Assembly: GCF_017353175.1 (NCBI RefSeq)
Contig: NZ_JAFMYW010000001.1
Span: 1-64,000 of the forward strand
Origin: Fibrella forsythiae
GTDB lineage: Bacteria > Bacteroidota > Bacteroidia > Cytophagales > Spirosomataceae
Direction of reading: 5' to 3'
Length of the DNA stretch: 64,000 nucleotides
The number at the start of each line of letters is the position of its first letter. Position 1 is the stretch's first letter. Below are positions 33,112 to 40,606 of this stretch, in pieces. A program made the position numbers and the translations under genes. The notes beneath the pieces are model-generated. The model ran no database searches. It was not told where the DNA came from and saw nothing but the letters and a program-made list of their open reading frames with translations.

Positions 33112-33852
33112 ATGACCCCGCTCACGCCCGGACAAAATCGTTCAACCATGACCGCTTTAGGCACTTCACCGCGCACATTACGCCCCCAAAAATTTAAGTC
33201 AGACCCCAAAAACAGTACGTTCCGTTGGGAATGCGATATGACAGACGACGGTATCAATCGGGTATCGCAGATTGAGGGATATTCGAAAGGAATTGGCTTC
33301 GAGCTGACCAATAAGGCTGAACTACTGATCAAGAAGCTGGAAAACCCGCTGTTGACCTACCTGCAAAAAAGTGATGAGATCCGGATATATGAAAACCTGA
33401 TTGAGTTGCCAAGCGGCCAGACAGTAATGCAGTCGAAAGACCGCCAAAAGCTGCTAGTGGTGCTCACCCGGAAACAGTTCAGTACCCACGATTGGGTTCA
33501 GGGTGATGCCGTTATTGAGCACCGGCTTCAGGAATTATACGATCACCTGGAGTTTGGTACCGTCGCTGCCACAGTCACAACCGGCCGTCGTAAAAATGTG
33601 TGGTTCGATGAGTTAAGCCATACCAAATACAATTTCTCATCGTTGGACGAACTCAACACGTTCTGCCGGTCGATGGTACCAAAATACGGGACGGCTTGTA
33701 TGCGCAAATGGCACATTGCCCACCTGGCTATTCAGCCCAATCTAACCAAGCCTAAAGAAGTGATCAACGTACCTTCAGGATTGACAGCTGAGCAGGAAGC
33801 TGCTAAGAATGCCTTGCAAGGTCTGTACAACAAGTTCAATTCACCCCACTAA
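33112..33852 (+). CDS. Unknown protein beside the iteron array, initiator candidate
   Basis: A 246-residue basic protein starting at ATG 33112 (33148 is possible). It has a basic disordered N-terminus (to about 45), then two alpha/beta parts: GINRVSQIEGYSKGIGFELTNKAELLI and DWVQGDAVIEHRLQELYDHLEFG. Near the C-terminus FCRSMVPKYGTACMRKWHIAHLA could hold an HTH. It is the first sizeable gene after the 15-unit array, the usual place of a Rep gene, but I cannot match it to a Rep family. Confidence 0.5.
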   Translation: MTPLTPGQNRSTMTALGTSPRTLRPQKFKSDPKNSTFRWECDMTDDGINRVSQIEGYSKGIGFELTNKAELLIKKLENPLLTYLQKSDEIRIYENLIELPSGQTVMQSKDRQKLLVVLTRKQFSTHDWVQGDAVIEHRLQELYDHLEFGTVAATVTTGRRKNVWFDELSHTKYNFSSLDELNTFCRSMVPKYGTACMRKWHIAHLAIQPNLTKPKEVINVPSGLTAEQEAAKNALQGLYNKFNSPH

Positions 33853-33861
33853 TTAGTTCTT

Positions 33862-34119
33862 ATGGAAGCACCTATTTTTCTTCAGCTGGATAATGCCACT
33901 GGTCGTGTACTAATTAATGCCGCTTATGTGGTGATGGTGACACGGGTTGATGATGGCCAGAGCGACGTGCAATTATCGTCAGGTGAAACGATCCGGGTTT
34001 ACAACAATATCGACAAACTCGTCCAGGCTCTAGCGAATACCCAGCGGGTCATCGCCGCTCCCATAGCTCATCAAAGCCTACCAACTGGTTATCCCGATCC
34101 GCTTAGAGTTAAAAGCTAG
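33862..34119 (+). CDS. Small beta-rich protein, unknown
   Basis: An 85-residue protein (VLINAAYVVMVTRVDDGQSDVQL then SGETIRVYNNIDKLVQALA) with a beta-hairpin and helix pattern like small LytTR/FlbD-like proteins. Nine bases separate it from the preceding gene, so it is in the same operon. Function not known. Confidence 0.5.
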   Translation: MEAPIFLQLDNATGRVLINAAYVVMVTRVDDGQSDVQLSSGETIRVYNNIDKLVQALANTQRVIAAPIAHQSLPTGYPDPLRVKS

Positions 34120-34124
34120 AAATT

Positions 34125-34391
34125 ATGAGCAAGTATCAGTATCCTGACGTTGAGCACGATTACGAGCAGGAATGCCCCAAGTGTGGCCACTCTCCAGTAT
34201 CTAATGCACCCTGCTACGGAATGTGCGAAAGTGGCTATCACGATGATTCTGACGAAGATTTTTTGCTACCTGGTACATCAATGACTTCATGTACTGAGTG
34301 CAACGGGCACGGCCGATTAACCTGGTGCTCCAGCTGTGGATATGATCTGCTGGAAGATAAAGAAAACTTGATTACTGAAGACAAAGAATAA
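34125..34391 (+). CDS. Zinc-ribbon protein with DnaJ-like cysteine motif
   Basis: An 88-residue acidic protein with CPKCGH (17-22), two further cysteines (CYGMCESGYH), then CTECNGHGR and WCSSCGYD. The CxxCxGxG-type element resembles the zinc centre of DnaJ and tryptophan-RNA-binding attenuator inhibitor proteins. It probably binds one or two zinc ions and a protein or nucleic-acid partner. Confidence 0.6.
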   Translation: MSKYQYPDVEHDYEQECPKCGHSPVSNAPCYGMCESGYHDDSDEDFLLPGTSMTSCTECNGHGRLTWCSSCGYDLLEDKENLITEDKE

Positions 34392-34453
34392 CCACAAAAA
34401 AAAGCCCTGGCACGTGCTACCAACACTTACCAGGGAAAAACCTTACAAAATCC

Positions 34454-34633
34454 ATGACAAACCTACAAAATTCCCCCCAACAGGCCAATAGTGGCCGTTT
34501 CGCATCCGTTCAGGCCTACCTACTTTTCGCCCGATTGCGCCTGGTAGCAAGGCGTTCGGGAAAACTCGAAACAGTAGATTACTATAATGGTCAAATGCAG
34601 CTTCTTCAGCAAGCGATCACGCCAGTAAGGTAA
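34454..34633 (+). CDS. Small basic helical protein
   Basis: A 59-residue protein from ATG 34454 with a continuous helix (SVQAYLLFARLRLVARRSGKLETVDYYNGQMQLLQQAI). Preceded by a weak CCCTGG/CCAGGG hairpin at 34405-34435. Not recognised. Confidence 0.45.
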   Translation: MTNLQNSPQQANSGRFASVQAYLLFARLRLVARRSGKLETVDYYNGQMQLLQQAITPVR

Positions 34634-34708
34634 CTGCCCCCCTATATTATACTCTATAATCGACCGATCACGATCGACTTCAGATGATTAAGAGAGGTAA
34701 TGAGGGTC

Positions 34709-34737
34709 TTGTTAACATCTTCAAATTATTACATTTG
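34709..34737 (+). promoter_or_regulatory. Bacteroidota-type promoter of the fic gene
   Basis: TTG (34709-34711), an 18-bp gap, then TACATTTG (34730-34737), close to the TTG-N19-TAnnTTTG consensus, 24 bp before the fic ATG. It shows that fic has its own promoter. Confidence 0.65.
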
Positions 34738-34760
34738 TCAAAATAACCATACCATTATCC

Positions 34761-36446
34761 ATGACATATCCATCAAATACCGACCTAGCTATATTCAGTC
34801 AAAGTAGCCTGATTCAAGAGATCAATCAAATTAAGGCGCAGATAGATGCAATGCGGCCCATTCCTAAGGAACGAGAAGCTCAGATAATGCAGAAGCTTAG
34901 ATTAGACTGGAACTACAATTCCAATGCTATAGAAGGTAATTCGCTGGATTACGGAGAAACGGTTGGTTTTTTAATGAATGGCCTAACAGCTAAGGGAAAG
35001 CCACTTAAGGATCACTTGGATATAAAAGGCCATAATGATGCTATTAACTTTTTGCAGCAATTGATCGATGCCGAACAGGATATATCTGAAACGGATATAC
35101 GATCATTACACAAAATAATACTAATTGAGCCATATCAATCACCTGCGCAAACGATGGACGGCCAATCCGTCCACAAGACGATCCAATTAGGGGTGTATAA
35201 ATCCTCACCTAATCATGTTCAAACAATCACTGGAGAGATACATTATTATGCTACGCCAGATGAGACTCCTATTTTGATGAGAGAACTAATAGACTGGTAT
35301 CGATCTGTAAAAGATAACGGCGAGATTCATCCTGTAGTTATTGCAGCAATTTTTCATCATCGTTTTGCGGCTATACATCCATTTGATGATGGTAACGGAC
35401 GTATGGCACGTTTAATGATGAATTTAATCTTGATGAAAGCATATTATCCACCCGTTGTTATTAAAAAAGAACGAAAAGATCAATACTATTTTGCGTTGTC
35501 TCAAGCCGATGCGGGTAACGATGATTCTTTTATAAAATATATTGCAGAGGAACTACTGAATACAGTTCAACTCTATTTGAAAGGTGCACGTGGTGAACGT
35601 ATAGAAGAAGCATCAGATCTCGATAAGAAATTGGCGTTATTTAAGAAAGAAGTCCAATCTAGAATAGACAAAATTGAAATTAAACGATCTCAAGAGTTAA
35701 AAGAGAAAATTATTACTGAAAACTTTAGCAAGCTATTAACAGAGAGTAAATTAAATATGATGAAATTCAAAGATTTATTTTTACATGTAGAAAATTATTG
35801 GGTATATTTTAATGAGAAATGGATTTACCTTTCAACAGAGAAAGATGAGTTTGGAAAGTCTTTTATGTCTGACGAAACTAATAGCTTGATTTTTTGTATT
35901 CAGTTCAATGAGTTTGTTACTGAGTCAAACAATTTCTCGATGGAGCTAAAAATAGTAATCGTTTTTAACGAACTAGATTATAAAATTTATTACAGGATAT
36001 CACCAGTAAATGAATTGGGTAATTACTTTAAGGCTTCAATGATACAATGGTTAGAAAATCCATATATCTCTAAGTACTATCATCAAGAGTTAGAGGAAAC
36101 CGATTATAAATCTTTCTCTCAAGAGATAGGTAATAGAGTTTTTGAATATATACAATTAATTTATAATGATTTTAGTGCTTTTGACTTAACGATTACTACT
36201 GAAAGATTATTAGAAGAATGGGCATCATTACCATCACGTACTATTTTATCGGTCGACTTGATTACCCTTGTAAGTAATGTAAGGAATATCACCAGAACGT
36301 CGAACCAAATAAGTGTGTATATCCCTAATTTACGCCTGGGGGATATGTATGGAAAAGCAGTGATTTTAGAAAAAGAATTCAGAGATCATCTTTTGAGAAA
36401 TGGGCTTATTAAAGATACTTCGTTAGTTTCTATTATGTTTAATTAG
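34761..36446 (+). CDS. Fic-family protein, class II with N-terminal inhibitory motif
   Basis: A 561-residue protein with the Fic motif HPFDDGNGRMAR starting at His206, the signature of enzymes that transfer AMP or similar groups to protein side chains. S54-x-x-x-E58-G59 (SNAIEGN) is the self-inhibitory helix that blocks ATP, placed N-terminally as in class II. After the Fic core come a charged coil (265-320) and a C-terminal domain of about 230 residues that I do not recognise. The gene is AT-rich and has its own promoter, so it looks like transferred cargo with a defence, toxin or host-modifying role. Confidence 0.85.
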   Translation: MTYPSNTDLAIFSQSSLIQEINQIKAQIDAMRPIPKEREAQIMQKLRLDWNYNSNAIEGNSLDYGETVGFLMNGLTAKGKPLKDHLDIKGHNDAINFLQQLIDAEQDISETDIRSLHKIILIEPYQSPAQTMDGQSVHKTIQLGVYKSSPNHVQTITGEIHYYATPDETPILMRELIDWYRSVKDNGEIHPVVIAAIFHHRFAAIHPFDDGNGRMARLMMNLILMKAYYPPVVIKKERKDQYYFALSQADAGNDDSFIKYIAEELLNTVQLYLKGARGERIEEASDLDKKLALFKKEVQSRIDKIEIKRSQELKEKIITENFSKLLTESKLNMMKFKDLFLHVENYWVYFNEKWIYLSTEKDEFGKSFMSDETNSLIFCIQFNEFVTESNNFSMELKIVIVFNELDYKIYYRISPVNELGNYFKASMIQWLENPYISKYYHQELEETDYKSFSQEIGNRVFEYIQLIYNDFSAFDLTITTERLLEEWASLPSRTILSVDLITLVSNVRNITRTSNQISVYIPNLRLGDMYGKAVILEKEFRDHLLRNGLIKDTSLVSIMFN

Positions 36447-36614
36447 CAGTGCCTGGCTATATGAAATTTTAAGTTTTTTAAAAATGTGCTTTACGAAAAA
36501 CTCATTATTTTAATCATTTTAATCAAGAGAATGAATTCATGTGGTTGGTGAACAATTAAAAACTAGGGTAATTGTTCAGCGAACCGAATCAGAATTTATC
36601 GTTACATAGGTAGC

Positions 36615-36941
36615 ATGATTAAGCACTACCCTATAACTCTCCAGCTGACGCCTGGTGAATTTGCCGCCCTGTATCAGTTCGTGCAACTATTTGCCGATCG
36701 CCTGGTGAACCTATCGGAAGATGAGCTGTGGAATGCTGACCTTATCCTGGGAGACTTCTGGAAACGCCAATTTACCTACGGGCGCGTATTGGCCTGGTCA
36801 AAGAAGCCCGCAGCTAAACGGCATAAACTGGCTATTGGACTGCTTTACGCCCGGCTCCTGCACACCCACATGCAGTTGAAACCCATCAATTCGCTGCAAC
36901 AGAACGTATTACTCCAACTGGATCAGGCATTGAAATCGTAA
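36615..36941 (+). CDS. Small protein, unknown
   Basis: A 108-residue helical protein with many tryptophans and leucines (FAALYQFVQLFADRLVNLSEDELW). GC-rich codon use is back to the element's norm after the AT-rich fic gene and a 168-bp AT-rich gap. No family is recognised. Confidence 0.5.
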   Translation: MIKHYPITLQLTPGEFAALYQFVQLFADRLVNLSEDELWNADLILGDFWKRQFTYGRVLAWSKKPAAKRHKLAIGLLYARLLHTHMQLKPINSLQQNVLLQLDQALKS

Positions 36942-37033
36942 TATGTAATCGAAATTGTATTAACTTTCGATTAGCGTCATTAAAACCAGCCTCTTTTTAA
37001 CCATCCTATGTTCAACGTCCACCGCCTAACCAA

Positions 37034-37207
37034 ATGCGTAAAAGTCAGCTGTGCGCTGAGCTCTCAGCCACGGAAAAACCCATCACCTATAATACCATGC
37101 GCGATTGGTTTAAACGCGCAGGTCTCTACGACCAAATTCCGGATCTAAATCGCCGCCGGATCCTGACCCCTAAAGAGGTGGAGTTGATCCGATCCAGGCT
37201 GAATTAG
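37034..37207 (+). CDS. Small HTH-like DNA-binding protein
   Basis: A 57-residue protein from ATG 37034. TYNTMRDWFKRAGLYDQIPD then RRRILTPKEVELIRSRL has the two-helix plus wing pattern of excisionase/MerR-like or plasmid-control proteins. The product of 39392 has the same plan. It is followed by a strong terminator and then a three-unit repeat array, so it could be a regulator that binds the TGGTANC repeats, or an excisionase. Confidence 0.6.
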   Translation: MRKSQLCAELSATEKPITYNTMRDWFKRAGLYDQIPDLNRRRILTPKEVELIRSRLN

Positions 37208-37219
37208 TGACCCCTTAGC

Positions 37220-37254
37220 AATCCGTCAGGTACGTACCTGACGGATTTTTTTTT
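37220..37254 (+). terminator. Strong rho-independent terminator
   Basis: A perfect 14-bp stem AATCCGTCAGGTAC and complement, with no unpaired loop bases in the DNA palindrome, followed by eight or more T. It ends the first half of the early genes. Confidence 0.8.
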
Positions 37255-37290
37255 GGCTAACTGTTACTAGCTGTTACCAGCTGGTAGGTG
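37253..37290. repeat. Small repeat array, 3-4 units
   Basis: TGTTACT (37262), TGTTACC (37272) and TGGTAGG (37282) are spaced exactly 10 bp, with a weaker TGGCTAA at 37253. It is related to the 32360 array and lies upstream of the gene at 37407. Confidence 0.55.
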
Positions 37291-37406
37291 CGTTTTTCTA
37301 CAGGTGTAGTTTTCTGGCCCAAAAGGAAACGAAGAAATGGATTCATACACCCGGCTGGCCCATGAGTCGGCCGGGACGTATTGTCCCCCGCCAAATTACC
37401 ACCCAC

Positions 37407-37856
37407 ATGGCAGACCGCGACCCCCAAATTAGTTTTCGGGTAAAACCTGAAGTGATGGCTATGCTCACTGAATTGGCAAAAGGTCAAAGTATGTACGCCT
37501 TCATGCCCGGATTCGTTGACGCCGCTCTTAAAGATGAACAGGAAGCTCAGCAAACAGTCGAGAATTTACGTCATGAACTTTCTAACCAAGCTGCTCAGGT
37601 TGATAAATGGAAAGCAGAATATGAAGGCCTGAAAGTGGGATTATCTGAAGCCCGCAATGAACTGGTTGCCCTCAAAACAGAACGGGAAAAGCTACTAGCC
37701 AAGTTCGAGAAGCAAACAACAGATACGGCCGCTACCCGCCTGGAAAATATCGAACTGACCACGCAGTTGGGAGCCGCTAACACCCGGCTAAAACGCGTCA
37801 TCGACAAGGCTGTAAAAAACTCCTTTGTATCCCGTAAAGACTACGAAAAATTATGA
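37407..37856 (+). CDS. Coiled-coil protein with RHH-like N-terminus
   Basis: A 149-residue protein. Residues 5-45 (DPQISFRVKPEVMAMLTELA) have a strand-helix-helix pattern like a ribbon-helix-helix domain. Residues 50-135 form a coiled coil (QQTVENLRHELSNQAAQVDK, TEREKLLAKFEKQ). ATG 37407 is preferred to an upstream in-frame ATG at 37362 because the family-like part begins here. It overlaps the next gene by four bases and starts the packaging operon. Confidence 0.5.
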   Translation: MADRDPQISFRVKPEVMAMLTELAKGQSMYAFMPGFVDAALKDEQEAQQTVENLRHELSNQAAQVDKWKAEYEGLKVGLSEARNELVALKTEREKLLAKFEKQTTDTAATRLENIELTTQLGAANTRLKRVIDKAVKNSFVSRKDYEKL

Positions 37857-38188
37857 GTGGTATAGCTCAAAATACCCCCCTGGACAACGCTCAGATGGTC
37901 ACGATTCCCCTGGCTCAACTGGACCGACTAAAAGCGCAGTATAGCCAGCTACGGGATGAAAAAGTCCAAATGGAGCGCGATATATCGGTTTTGATGTTCA
38001 TCGGCCGCAAGCTCATGAGCTTATTCCAGGGCAAGAATCTGATGAAATCGGCCATGGACATTATGAAGAATCCCCAACGCCATAAAGCGGAATTTGCTGA
38101 CCTGGAAGGGTTATTCCTCAAATATCAGCACCTGATGCCCAATGATCCCACCGATCAACGCCTATTAGGTGCATCCGATGGAAACTAA
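37853..38188 (+). CDS. Helical protein of the packaging operon
   Basis: A 111-residue protein with a coil (LAQLDRLKAQYSQLRDEKVQ) and an amphipathic stretch (ISVLMFIGRKLMSLFQGKNLM). It overlaps both neighbours (ATGA at 37853; the next ATG at 38178 lies inside it), so the products are probably made together. Function unknown. Confidence 0.5.
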   Translation: MSGIAQNTPLDNAQMVTIPLAQLDRLKAQYSQLRDEKVQMERDISVLMFIGRKLMSLFQGKNLMKSAMDIMKNPQRHKAEFADLEGLFLKYQHLMPNDPTDQRLLGASDGN

Positions 38189-38819
38189 CCAGCTGCCACC
38201 ACCCAGCGCCACCGATGATCTGGACAATCTGCTAAACCAGCCCACCAGCTACATTGCCCCGCCACCAGTGGCCACCGTCGACGGCCAGGAGCCACCGCCC
38301 CCGGTCGATTCCCCGAGTATGGATCCGGGTGACTTTGACCTGGAGGTAGATCAGGATCCTGTCAGTACCGATCCGGGCGCTGAGCCAACGAAAAATCGAG
38401 CGTTCTTTCGGCGTCAGGCAACGCAGTTTGTCAAAACCTTTAATGTCGCTCAGAAGACGGTTCTCAGTTCGGTCGTTTACCCCAAAACGATCCTGGAGCC
38501 GGGGGATAAGCAGCTGGTGGCTGATTACCGCGTCAAGTACAAAACGCGCAGCAAATCCAATAAGCTGGAGATACCCGCTGAAGGTGATGAGTTGTATGAC
38601 GCCCTTCGTCGGTATGAGCAGTTAGACCAGGCTATTAGTGAGTTGCCGCTGTCGGCCGAAGAACAGGCCGATCTAATCGCCCCCTTGACCGACGTGCTGG
38701 AGAAACACCAGCAAAAGGCCTTGACGCCCGAGTGGGCACTGGTGGTGGCCGTGTTCCTGGTCATGCTACCGCGCCTGGAGCCGGTGTTCCCGAAACTGTT
38801 TTCGTCACTGACCAAATGA
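38178..38819 (+). CDS. Tail-anchored protein next to the packaging ATPase
   Basis: A 213-residue protein: a disordered Pro/Asp-rich N-terminus (to about 70), a basic patch (PTKNRAFFRRQATQFVKTF), a helical middle and a C-terminal membrane segment (WALVVAVFLVMLPRLEPVF). It overlaps the ATPase gene by four bases. It could anchor the ATPase to the virion membrane or vertex, as small membrane partners do for the PRD1 packaging ATPase; this is inference. Confidence 0.55.
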   Translation: METNQLPPPSATDDLDNLLNQPTSYIAPPPVATVDGQEPPPPVDSPSMDPGDFDLEVDQDPVSTDPGAEPTKNRAFFRRQATQFVKTFNVAQKTVLSSVVYPKTILEPGDKQLVADYRVKYKTRSKSNKLEIPAEGDELYDALRRYEQLDQAISELPLSAEEQADLIAPLTDVLEKHQQKALTPEWALVVAVFLVMLPRLEPVFPKLFSSLTK

Positions 38820-39388
38820 GTGGGGTTCGCGCTAACGTGGTGATCCTGCGTGTAGGCTATCCACGTACCGGCAAAACGGTGCACCTGAAAAGGCTCATCG
38901 AAACGGCCGGCCAGACCAAAGGGGTACTGATCTACGACATCAACAACGAAGAGAAGTACCGGGAGTATCCGGTCATCACCCTGGAGCAGCTGAAGCGCTG
39001 GAAGGGCACAGGAATTTACCGGCTCTTCAGTGACGATGACAAAGCGGTGCTGGCTGCCATTTACCAGTACGCCTATAACTGTACCATCGTTTTTGAGGAT
39101 GCAACCGCGTATATCAAGCCAAACGTGCAGGATGAGATCAGGAAGCTACTGGTTAGTCGTCGACACCGGAATCTGGATCTGCTGTTCACCTTTCACAGCC
39201 TGAACCGGGTTCCCAAGCTGCTCTACGAGATGACCAACTACCTGGTACTCGGCAAGACCAACGATGGGATTGAAAATGGGGGCACGCTCCAGAAGGTACC
39301 CAATTTTGAACTGGTCAAAGAAGCCTGGCAACGGGTGCAGGATAACCCCAACCGATTCCACTACGAAACCATCGCAATCCAGGCATGA
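38816..39388 (+). CDS. Packaging/morphogenesis ATPase (FtsK-HerA/Zot-like)
   Basis: A 190-residue P-loop ATPase. Walker A is GYPRTGKT (14-21), Walker B TIVFED (90-95) with adjacent acidic pair, followed by an arginine-rich segment RKLLVSRRHRNLDLLFTFHS that carries the sensor and arginine-finger positions of the HerA/FtsK class. This compact form is found in A32-like genome-packaging ATPases of tailless membrane phages and in Zot/pI proteins of filamentous phages. There is no C-terminal membrane and periplasmic domain as in Zot, which favours the packaging type. It is the central enzyme of the second prophage. Confidence 0.75.
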   Translation: MSGVRANVVILRVGYPRTGKTVHLKRLIETAGQTKGVLIYDINNEEKYREYPVITLEQLKRWKGTGIYRLFSDDDKAVLAAIYQYAYNCTIVFEDATAYIKPNVQDEIRKLLVSRRHRNLDLLFTFHSLNRVPKLLYEMTNYLVLGKTNDGIENGGTLQKVPNFELVKEAWQRVQDNPNRFHYETIAIQA

Positions 39389-39391
39389 GAC

Positions 39392-39601
39392 ATGTTCGAT
39401 ATGGGGCGAAGCTATACAGTCAAGGAATTACGTGACGCCTATAATATCTCCTACAAGGTGTTACGGGGCTGGCTAAAGCCAGTGCTTACGCAACTGGTAG
39501 AAGCCGGGTACGTACCTGGCCAGCGCCTGTTAACCCCTCGACAACTTCAAATTATTATCAACCAGGTTGGGCCACCTGCTCCAGCCTCTAAACCCAAATG
39601 A
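39392..39601 (+). CDS. Small HTH-like protein
   Basis: A 69-residue protein: SYTVKELRDAYNISYKVLRGW is a clear helix-turn-helix, followed by a wing-like part (GYVPGQRLLTPRQLQIIINQ). Same plan as the protein at 37034. It starts three bases after the ATPase gene. It may bind the repeat arrays or the genome during packaging. Confidence 0.6.
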   Translation: MFDMGRSYTVKELRDAYNISYKVLRGWLKPVLTQLVEAGYVPGQRLLTPRQLQIIINQVGPPAPASKPK

Positions 39602-39604
39602 GTT

Positions 39605-39874
39605 ATGCTAAAATCATTACGTGTTATCGTACTTGTAGTGGTCCTGTTCCTTCAGGCAGCGATCGTCTGTAGTACGTCTGGAGTGGGTCTATACACGCTT
39701 ATGGGCCAATGGCACTATCAAGGTGTATCGTGGATCCTGATTAGTGCCGTTTGGGGTATGTTCTGCATGATTTGCATCGGGGGAGCAACGTATCGATCCT
39801 TGAAAGAGCTGTTCGGGTTTCACGGATTCGATGATCACGATCCAACGGCCGGGGGAGCTTGTATTCATGGATAA
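39605..39874 (+). CDS. Two-pass membrane protein
   Basis: An 89-residue protein with membrane segments at 5-25 (LRVIVLVVVLFLQAAIVC) and 43-62 (WILISAVWGMFCMICIGG) and a His/Asp-rich tail. It overlaps the next membrane-protein gene. Probably a virion membrane component. Confidence 0.6.
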   Translation: MLKSLRVIVLVVVLFLQAAIVCSTSGVGLYTLMGQWHYQGVSWILISAVWGMFCMICIGGATYRSLKELFGFHGFDDHDPTAGGACIHG

Positions 39875-40067
39875 TCCCACCGACCTGACGCCGATCTTCT
39901 ATTTCGTGTGGGCACTGTTTAGCCTAGTGTTTGGTGTGGTCGGTGTCGTGCTGAGCTGGCGACTTGGCCCGGCTGGGTTTCCCCGGTTCTGTGTTGTTGG
40001 AGTCAGGATACTGACCCTACTTCTACTGGTGAGTGCCGGGGTGTTTTTTGTCCTGGCCTTTAGTTGA
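39867..40067 (+). CDS. Two-pass membrane protein
   Basis: A 66-residue protein, start at ATG 39867 inside the previous gene, with segments IFYFVWALFSLVFGVVGVVL and ILTLLLLVSAGVFFVLAF. It ends the packaging operon before a terminator. Confidence 0.6.
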   Translation: MDNPTDLTPIFYFVWALFSLVFGVVGVVLSWRLGPAGFPRFCVVGVRILTLLLLVSAGVFFVLAFS

Positions 40068-40100
40068 TCCAGCCTAGCTACCCTTTGTGACTACCAGTAC

Positions 40101-40135
40101 AAAAGCCCTTACCGCCCTGGTAAGGGCTTTTTTTT
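40101..40135 (+). terminator. Terminator after the packaging operon
   Basis: A 13-bp stem AAAAGCCCTTACC with complement, five-base loop and T-run. Confidence 0.8.
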
Positions 40136-40149
40136 GTCCCTTCCATGAT

Positions 40150-40214
40150 GTTGGTAGCCATTGGTACCCATTCATGTACCTAGCTGTAACCAGCTGGTAC
40201 CCACTTGGTAGGCA
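40150..40214. repeat. Second iteron-like array, 6 units
   Basis: Related cores start at 40152 (TGGTAGC), 40162 (TGGTACC), 40175 (TGTACC), 40185 (TGTAAC), 40195 (TGGTACC) and 40206 (TGGTAGG), spaced 10-13 bp. The array lies in the 317-bp gap (40068-40384) before the capsid operon, which is more like a control region than an origin. Confidence 0.65.
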
Positions 40215-40384
40215 CCAGCCACCTTTGGGTTCAAGGAAGGCGAACAGGTAATGAGTTGAGTTGCCCACTGTCTTGATCGTGAAACGACATTATCAGCTGC
40301 GTACCCCAACCTACCTGTTCGGCCTCTCACCTTTCTCCTGATCGTCATGTAACCGGACCTGCTCCCGAAAACTCCTATCGAACA

Positions 40385-40606
40385 ATGATTGAAAAAGGCA
40401 ACATCAACTTGGGCTTAGTAGCCAGTATTGTGATTGGCCTACTGATTGGCTGGCTGGTCATCACGATGCTAAGCCGGATCAAACGCCCGGCTCCAGCGGC
40501 TGAGCGTCCTGCACCCAAAGCCAGTGAGCCGATCGGTTTCAAAGCGGATAAAGAAGCGACCAACGAACCCCCTGAGCCAGCTAAGCCGGACGACGACCAT
40601 GAATGA
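40385..40606 (+). CDS. One-pass membrane protein before the capsid gene
   Basis: A 73-residue protein with an N-terminal membrane segment (LVASIVIGLLIGWLVITML) and a Pro/Ala/Glu-rich cytoplasmic tail. It overlaps the capsid gene by eight bases. A minor virion membrane protein or capsid scaffold is likely. Confidence 0.55.
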   Translation: MIEKGNINLGLVASIVIGLLIGWLVITMLSRIKRPAPAAERPAPKASEPIGFKADKEATNEPPEPAKPDDDHE

